This document shows positions 58,462 to 64,000 of a DNA stretch of 64,000 nt, in pieces; position 1 is the stretch's first letter; each line of letters begins with the position of its first letter. The position numbers and the translations under genes were made by a program. The notes beneath the pieces were generated by a model that worked only from the letters and a program-made list of their open reading frames with translations, searched no databases and was not told the origin of the DNA. Location: the NCBI RefSeq assembly GCF_001957135.1, contig NZ_MPHK01000017.1:40080-104079 (forward strand), given 5' to 3'. This DNA comes from Shewanella sp. UCD-KL21. Its GTDB lineage: Bacteria; Pseudomonadota; Gammaproteobacteria; Enterobacterales; Shewanellaceae.

Positions 58462-61110
58462 ATGGCAGATCAAACCGCCGATATGTATGCATCCTTGCGT
58501 TCTAATGTCAGCAACTTAGGACAAATTTTAGGTGATACTATGCGCGATCACCTTGGTGAAGGTTTTCTCGAAAAAGTCGAGCAAATTCGCATTCTGGCTA
58601 AAGAATCCCGCCAAGGAAATGCAGACTCACGCCAACAGATGCTCACTTTACTCAACTCACTTCCTGATGAAGAATTAGTCCCGTTTGCCAAAGCCTTTAA
58701 CCAATTTCTTAATTTGGCCAACATTGCTGAGCAATTCCATACCATTAGTCGTAATTGTGATGAGCTTGTATGTACACCGGATCCCGTAGAGCAGCTACTT
58801 GGACGAATGCTTAACAGCAGCTCCGATGAACAAGAAGTCATTCATTGCCTTGAAAACCTCGATATCGATTTAGTACTCACAGCACATCCCACCGAGATTT
58901 CACGCCGCACCCTCATTCAAAAATACTCTGCAGTGGTTGATTGCCTGACAGAGCAAGAAAATCAGCAACTAACCGAGCGAGAAAGAGGCCAATCTCATTT
59001 ACGCTTACGCCAGCTCATCGCACAAATATGGCATACCAATGAAATTCGTCATGACAGGCCAACCCCTGTTGATGAAGCTCGCTGGGGTTTAAGTACGATT
59101 GAAACATCATTATGGCAAGCAGTACCCGATTTCTTACGTCAGCTCAATGATCATGTCCAAGCTAAAACCGGTAAACAGATTTCAACAGATATATGCCCAG
59201 TACGTTTTTCTAGCTGGATGGGCGGAGACAGAGACGGCAATCCATTCGTTACCTCAGTCGTCACTCAAGAAGTATTACTACGAAATCGCCATGCTGCCGC
59301 ACGCTTATACCTCAAAGATATCGTTAAGCTGATTAATGAATTATCAATGGAAGATGCCAGTGAAGAACTCATGGCATTATCCAATAACAGTAAAGAGCCC
59401 TACCGTGATGTGCTGCGAGATCTACGCAACAAGTTACGTAATACCATCGACTACTTAAATATCCGCCTTGAAGGCCAGCAAGTCGATATGACACCTGATG
59501 ATATCATTTGGGAACTTGAAGACTTAAAGCAACCATTAGAGCTGCTTTATCGTAGTTTAATGTCATCCGGTATGCGCCTTATCGCCAACGGATTATTGTT
59601 AGATATTCTCCGCCGTATGGCCTGTTTTGGTATCCATATGCTCAGGCTGGATATCCGCCAAGATGCTGAACGTCACAGCGACGTCATTGCCGAGCTAACA
59701 CGCTACTTAGGCCTTGGTGACTATGATCACTGGGATGAAAACGAAAAGCAGGCGTTTTTATTACGAGAGCTAACAGGTCGAAGACCGCTTATTCCAAGTA
59801 CTTGGCAACCAACGGCTGACGTACAAGAAGTGCTTAACACCTGTAAACTGGTTGCAAGTCAACCAGCGACAGCACTGGGATCATATGTTATTTCAATGGC
59901 AAGTAAGCCATCAGATGTATTAGCGGTGCTGTTATTACTTAAAGAAAGTGGCTGCCAGCATCCAATGCGCGTAGTGCCATTGTTTGAAACATTAAGTGAT
60001 TTAACCACAGCAGCTGATTGCATGACTCAACTGCTTAATATTGACTGGTATCGCGGTTACACCAAAGGCATGCAAGAGGTGATGATCGGCTATTCTGATT
60101 CAGCCAAAGATGCCGGCGTAATTGCTGCAGCATGGGCGCAATATCATGCCCAAGAGCAACTAGTAGCAGTATGTAAGAAAGCAGATGTAAAACTGATGTT
60201 GTTCCATGGTCGTGGTGGCTCAATTGGTCGTGGCGGCGGACCAGCTCATAAAGCAATTTTATCGCAACCTCCGGGGTCTGTGGATGGCCGAATCCGGGTC
60301 ACCGAGCAAGGGGAGATGATCCGCTTTAAGTTCGGCCTACCTAAAGTGGCCGTTCAAAGCTTGGCTTTATATACCTCAGCAGTTATGGAGGCAACCTTAC
60401 TGCCGCCACCAGAGCCTAAACAGCAATGGCGCGACTGTATGCAGCGCTTAGCAGATGATTCAGTTAAAGCCTATCGTGGCATCGTCCGTGAAGAGCCTGA
60501 TTTTGTGGCTTACTTTCGCGCAGCGACACCTGAAGTTGAACTAGGTAAACTGCCATTAGGGAGTCGCCCAGCAAAACGTCGTGTCGATGGCGGCATTGAG
60601 AGTTTACGCGCAATCCCATGGATATTTGCCTGGTCTCAAAACCGCCTAATGCTACCAGCATGGCTAGGCGCAGGCGAAGCACTACAAGCCGCGTCACAAA
60701 GAGGTGAAGCTGATTTACTCATAGAAATGGAGCAACAATGGCCGTTCTTTGAAACCCGTGTTTCGATGCTTGAAATGGTATATATGAAAGCGGAGCCAAA
60801 CCTTGCTAGTTATTACGATAGCTGCCTTGTCCCTGATGAGTTAAAACATTTGGGCATAAAGCTGCGCGCCAGCCTACAATTAGGTATTGATGAGGTATTG
60901 TCATTAACCCAATCAGAAGAGTTAATGGCGCATACGCCTTGGAACCGCGAGTCTGTTAAGTTACGTAACCCGTATATTGACCCACTCAACTTTTTACAAG
61001 CTGAATTACTCGCTCGTACCCGTAATGAAGAACAGGCATCTAAACAAGTTGAACTTGCACTGATGTTAACCATTGCTGGCGTCGCAGCAGGAATGAGAAA
61101 CACTGGCTAA
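58462..61110 (+). CDS. ppc: Phosphoenolpyruvate carboxylase
   Basis: 882-residue enzyme that refills oxaloacetate for the TCA cycle. The catalytic His is in [18 protein letters not shown] near 135-152 and the conserved loop [19 protein letters not shown] is near 582-600. [10 protein letters not shown] near 254 binds substrate, and the C-terminus AGMRNTG is the invariant end. Normal length. The stop codon overlaps the next gene by one base. Confidence 0.98.
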   Translation: MADQTADMYASLRSNVSNLGQILGDTMRDHLGEGFLEKVEQIRILAKESRQGNADSRQQMLTLLNSLPDEELVPFAKAFNQFLNLANIAEQFHTISRNCDELVCTPDPVEQLLGRMLNSSSDEQEVIHCLENLDIDLVLTAHPTEISRRTLIQKYSAVVDCLTEQENQQLTERERGQSHLRLRQLIAQIWHTNEIRHDRPTPVDEARWGLSTIETSLWQAVPDFLRQLNDHVQAKTGKQISTDICPVRFSSWMGGDRDGNPFVTSVVTQEVLLRNRHAAARLYLKDIVKLINELSMEDASEELMALSNNSKEPYRDVLRDLRNKLRNTIDYLNIRLEGQQVDMTPDDIIWELEDLKQPLELLYRSLMSSGMRLIANGLLLDILRRMACFGIHMLRLDIRQDAERHSDVIAELTRYLGLGDYDHWDENEKQAFLLRELTGRRPLIPSTWQPTADVQEVLNTCKLVASQPATALGSYVISMASKPSDVLAVLLLLKESGCQHPMRVVPLFETLSDLTTAADCMTQLLNIDWYRGYTKGMQEVMIGYSDSAKDAGVIAAAWAQYHAQEQLVAVCKKADVKLMLFHGRGGSIGRGGGPAHKAILSQPPGSVDGRIRVTEQGEMIRFKFGLPKVAVQSLALYTSAVMEATLLPPPEPKQQWRDCMQRLADDSVKAYRGIVREEPDFVAYFRAATPEVELGKLPLGSRPAKRRVDGGIESLRAIPWIFAWSQNRLMLPAWLGAGEALQAASQRGEADLLIEMEQQWPFFETRVSMLEMVYMKAEPNLASYYDSCLVPDELKHLGIKLRASLQLGIDEVLSLTQSEELMAHTPWNRESVKLRNPYIDPLNFLQAELLARTRNEEQASKQVELALMLTIAGVAAGMRNTG

Positions 61111-61646
61111 TGCGCATACTTAAATGTGGTTTAGGTTTACTAATGCTATTACTGACTGGCTGCGCCGCTCAGTACAGCATTAGTGAGTCTGAAGTTGAAG
61201 ATTACCTAAATAACGAGATGCATTATGAAGTCTCCCAAGGTAACCAAGTTTTTGGGCTTCAACTTAAACTCAATGATATGGAAGTAGAATTGGGCCACAA
61301 ACCCAATACTATCGCGGTCACAGCCCAAACGAGAATGGCCGTTAAAAACCCTTTCAAATCTATAGAAGCAGATCTTGTGACAACATTTGAGGCTGAGCCT
61401 TGGTATGACGTTGAAACCAAAAGCATCTATTTAAAGAAGTTAGATTTGGTTGAGGTTAAATCCACCCCCGCAGATATTGAAAAAATGCTTTCATCAATCA
61501 CTCCACAGTTAATGATGTTTCTTAGTACTTTTTTAGCATCACAACCTGTCTACGTGCTGGATGAAAATGATTCTAACCAAGCAATGATGGCCTCAATCAC
61601 CAAAGAGATTGAAGTGCAAAAAGGCAAGATTGTCATTAAGTTTTAA
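61110..61646 (+). CDS. DUF1439 family lipoprotein
   Basis: 178-residue lipoprotein with lipobox LLLTGC (Cys near residue 18). The body, with ISESEVEDYLNNEMHYEVSQ near 23-42 and a run of beta strands, has the tubular-lipid-binding-like look of DUF1439 (E. coli YceB). The start overlaps the ppc stop codon (TAATG), so the genes are coupled. A lipid-related role in the outer membrane is inferred only. Confidence 0.8.
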   Translation: MRILKCGLGLLMLLLTGCAAQYSISESEVEDYLNNEMHYEVSQGNQVFGLQLKLNDMEVELGHKPNTIAVTAQTRMAVKNPFKSIEADLVTTFEAEPWYDVETKSIYLKKLDLVEVKSTPADIEKMLSSITPQLMMFLSTFLASQPVYVLDENDSNQAMMASITKEIEVQKGKIVIKF

Positions 61647-61675
61647 AGCTTAATGATTCAACTGATACTAAAAAG

Positions 61676-61702
61676 AGTAGCAATATTATTGCTACTTTTT
61701 TT
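61676..61702. terminator. Bidirectional terminator between DUF1439 gene and cinA
   Basis: Stem AGTAGCAAT / ATTGCTACT with a three-base loop, flanked by AAAAG and a long T-tract, between convergent genes. Confidence 0.93.
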
Positions 61703-61723
61703 ATATAAAGATAATACGCTCAA

Positions 61724-62998
61724 TTACTTATCAAATCGTTTGATTGATGGGTAATCAACAATAACCGCTTCATCTAATAATGCCCTGCGTAACATGTCAT
61801 AGGCAACAGCTGCGCTTAAAGTGCGCACCAAACTTCGTGATCGACTGGAGACTTTAATCATCTGACTATATACCGCATGCTTAGTCGCCAGCGCAATGGC
61901 CACTGTCCCAACAGGTTTTTCCTCTGAACCACCATCAGGCCCAGCGATACCACTGGTCGATAAAGCATAGTCACTATCTAAAACCTCTCTAGCGCCTTTA
62001 GCCATCGCCTCGACTGTTTGAATAGAAACCGCGCCGTAATCATCTAAAATTTGTGGGCTTACGCCTAATACTTTGACTTTCGACTCATTGCTATAGGTTA
62101 CTAAACCATGATGCAAATATGATGAGCTACCTGCAAAATCAATTAACTGGCTTGTTACTAAGCCACCAGTACAAGACTCGGCAACACTTAAACTAAAACC
62201 AGATTGATATAAACATTGATGGATCTCTGCTGCAAGTGTGGGCTTGTCATCAGCGACCACTGCAGTACCGAGAATCGCTTTGACTGCTTGAGTTACGCTT
62301 TGAAGTTGACTAATTGCCTTATCGCCACGAGCAAATATTTTAATCTCAATATGTGGCATAGAAGAGCGGTAACCTAAGGTGACACCATCAGGCAAAGTTA
62401 AATCCGCTAGGCTATCAGCTAAAGAAGACTCCCCATGCCCTATGGTAAGCAGTTTTTTTAGCGAAGTGTTTTCACTAGCTTTAAATTCAGCCTTAATAAA
62501 AGGAATAAACTGCTCGGTGATCATGTGCTTTAATTCAAAAGGAACACCGGGAGTAAAAAATAACCACGCTTTATTTAACTTAACTCTAAAACCACATGCT
62601 GTGCCAACAGGATTATCAATCATTACTGCAGACTCAGGTAACCAAGCCTGTTTAAGGTTACTCTTGGCCATCACACGGTTGTTACGGGAAAACCATTCAA
62701 TTAATTTCTCTCGCCATTCAACATTCTCAACTAAAGGCTCTCCCTTAGCTAACGCCATCGCTTCTGCTGACATATCATCACTGGTTGGCCCTAAACCGCC
62801 GTTAACAATAATCACATCGGCATGATGGCTTCTATCAATAAATGCTTGAACAAGATCATCTAAGCGATCACCAACAGTGATACGGTACTGCATTTCAATA
62901 CCTAACTCCATCATGGTATTAGCAACCCAGGCAGCATTAGTATCTATAATCTGGCCAGATAGCACTTCTTCGCCAGTACAAATCATCTCTAGTTTCAT
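61724..62998 (-). CDS. cinA: CinA family protein, nicotinamide-nucleotide amidohydrolase
   Basis: 424-residue protein joining an N-terminal molybdopterin-binding (MoCF/COG1058) domain, with [20 protein letters not shown] near 9-28 and [20 protein letters not shown] near 64-83, to a C-terminal CinA/PncC domain with [20 protein letters not shown] near 277-296. The C-terminal part removes the amide of NMN to recycle pyridine nucleotides. The start at 62998 has AGGG six bases upstream; the frame stays open for 28 more codons but without a site. Confidence 0.92.
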   Translation of the reverse strand: MKLEMICTGEEVLSGQIIDTNAAWVANTMMELGIEMQYRITVGDRLDDLVQAFIDRSHHADVIIVNGGLGPTSDDMSAEAMALAKGEPLVENVEWREKLIEWFSRNNRVMAKSNLKQAWLPESAVMIDNPVGTACGFRVKLNKAWLFFTPGVPFELKHMITEQFIPFIKAEFKASENTSLKKLLTIGHGESSLADSLADLTLPDGVTLGYRSSMPHIEIKIFARGDKAISQLQSVTQAVKAILGTAVVADDKPTLAAEIHQCLYQSGFSLSVAESCTGGLVTSQLIDFAGSSSYLHHGLVTYSNESKVKVLGVSPQILDDYGAVSIQTVEAMAKGAREVLDSDYALSTSGIAGPDGGSEEKPVGTVAIALATKHAVYSQMIKVSSRSRSLVRTLSAAVAYDMLRRALLDEAVIVDYPSIKRFDK

Positions 62999-63563
62999 TC
63001 TTATCCCTAAAAAGCCTGCCTTGAAAGAAACAACAAGCAAGATTAAATCCGCAAAATAACCTACAAGATAGCTTACCATCATGATAGCTGCATTACGTTA
63101 CTGATATTTAATACTGTATTAGGTTGTTTTAAGTTCAACTTGTGTACTCAACAGCTTCTTAAGCGCAATATTGATTGAAGCTAGCGCCTTAAATCTCAAA
63201 CACAATAAAGTCTGACTCTTAAGTAATTGGCTAATTATGCTATTTAGAAAGATTAGGCCGTTAACTTAAATCTGGTTATACATTGGCTTGCTGCCCACAT
63301 CAATATTTAAAAGAACATGGCTAAATACTTCAACTATCAGGATTTGTTTTATTAACATCCCAAAACCTAAAAATCCCTAACTCGGTGAGGAAGGGATTAT
63401 TGATAACTTTTGCTGTTACTTGTAAAAATAATAAAAATCAGGCTGGCTATGGTCCACTTTCACATAGACATTCACCCACGCTCACTGCTCACAATATTAT
63501 CTAGCAGCTAATGACTCAAGCTATCACGGTCAGTGAGTTATTTTATTTTGCCCAAAACGAAAA
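62999..63563. other. Intergenic region upstream of cinA
   Basis: About 565 bp without a clear gene. The cinA promoter is expected near 63000-63120. A stretch at 63448-63478 reads TCCACTTTCACATAG, resembling the end of a 5S gene. Nothing else seen. Confidence 0.4.
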
Positions 63564-63587
63564 CAGCCCTGACTATTAAGTCAGGGC
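63564..63587 (-). terminator. First rRNA-type terminator hairpin
   Basis: Perfect stem AGCCCTGACT / AGTCAGGGCT with loop ATTA, followed on the minus strand by TGTTTTCGTTTT. Confidence 0.82.
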
Positions 63588-63591
63588 TTTA

Positions 63592-63725
63592 TCGACTCTC
63601 TAATGAGAGACATTCGGAACTTAGCGAAGTTTATTTGCGGATAAATCCTCAGCGCTGCATGTCTGTATATATGTTGCTTTATAAACACAGACATTACAGC
63701 CTACTTTCACATGGCTTTCACATGG
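63592..63725 (-). pseudogene. Decayed copy of the 5S rRNA end module
   Basis: After the first hairpin comes a CTCTC-AAT-GAGAG stem and ATTCGGAACTTAGCGAAG, which parallels the CTCTC..GAGA and AATTAGGCGCTTGGCGATG text before the intact 5S gene. Further on, CCTACTTTCACATGGCTTTC at 63700-63719 repeats the CCTACTTTCACATGG of the 5S 3' end. This looks like a remnant of a second, lost 5S copy. Confidence 0.55.
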
Positions 63726-63754
63726 CATATGACGCTCAAATGACAAACACAAAA

Positions 63755-63778
63755 AAGCCCGTTACATCAGTAACGGGC
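63755..63778 (-). terminator. Terminator directly after 5S rRNA
   Basis: Perfect stem AGCCCGTTAC / GTAACGGGCT with loop ATCA, with a T-tract (AAAAA on the plus strand) on the minus strand. End of the rRNA operon transcript. Confidence 0.92.
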
Positions 63779-63808
63779 TATCTGCTCTCTTTAAAAGAGA
63801 AATTAGGC

Positions 63809-63925
63809 GCTTGGCGATGACCTACTTTCACATGGGGAGACCCCACACTATCATCGGCGCGATTGCGTTTCACTACTGAGTTCGGGATGGGATCAGGTGG
63901 TACCACAATGCTATTGTCACCAAGC
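63809..63925 (-). rRNA. rrf: 5S ribosomal RNA
   Basis: About 117 nt. On the minus strand it starts GCTTGGTGACAATAGCATTG, contains CCACCTGATCCCATCCCGAA and GTAGTGAAACGC, and ends CATGTGAAAGTAGGTCATCG-CCAAGC, whose end pairs with the start. The spacer toward 23S (63926-64000) is present and the rest of the operon lies beyond the window edge. Confidence 0.96.
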
Positions 63926-64000
63926 AAATTCTTGCTTTATCTACCGCAAATGCAGTAAATAATAATTCGGAAATCTGATAACTCTTTCGAGATTTTTTGA

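Noticed and set aside
63533..63820. Open frame of 95 codons on the plus strand
   Set aside because: It runs through rRNA terminators and 5S-like remnants; no ribosome site.

Overview
The window looks like a chromosomal segment of a Shewanella-like marine gammaproteobacterium. The right half carries the block rsmI / lpoA-yraN-diaA-dolP, trpS-gph-rpe, dam-damX-aroB-aroK, pilMNOPQ, mrcA, argCBFGH / argE, ppc, cinA, rRNA, in an order I know from Shewanella chromosomes. Coding density is high, base composition is moderately AT-rich, and the rRNA operon end is typical. The species cannot be fixed from this sequence alone.

Layout. 1-1560: 3' part of ygiQ (radical SAM), cut by the window edge. 1738-2133: a small MAPEG membrane protein. 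2353-7243: a two-gene unit of a fused indolepyruvate ferredoxin oxidoreductase and an FAD-linked D-2-hydroxyacid dehydrogenase. 7315-15629: a D-amino-acid oxidase/dehydrogenase plus RidA operon, a Crp/Fnr-type regulator, a TonB-dependent receptor, an M81 (MlrC-like) metallopeptidase and an MFS transporter. Together 2.3-15.6 kb reads as a catabolic island for import and breakdown of D-amino-acid-containing peptides or related amides, with the carbon skeletons leaving as 2-oxo acids and acyl-CoA. This is the best candidate for an undescribed system.

15.9-31.1 kb is accessory: a ThrE-type exporter, two Omp85-like beta-barrels, a small lipoprotein, a frameshifted LysR gene next to a DsbA/FrnE-type protein, a CpdB-like lipoprotein nucleotidase, a 1.2-kb gene-free A-rich stretch, and a decaying lipid-type cluster (SDR, frameshifted histidine phosphatase, truncated phosphotransferase, truncated LysR) that carries a clear deletion scar. 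An orphan YeeE/YedE transporter follows.

31.1-64 kb is core genome: rnpB, the rsmI/lpoA cell-wall locus, translation and carbon housekeeping genes, the shikimate/Dam operon, the type IV pilus alignment complex with secretin, PBP1a, a divergent arginine regulon with candidate ARG boxes and a terminator-like hairpin inside the operon, PEP carboxylase, CinA, and the 3' end of an rRNA operon (5S on the minus strand) whose downstream region holds decayed copies of the 5S tail and terminator module. No CRISPR array, complete insertion sequence, prophage or tRNA gene was seen.
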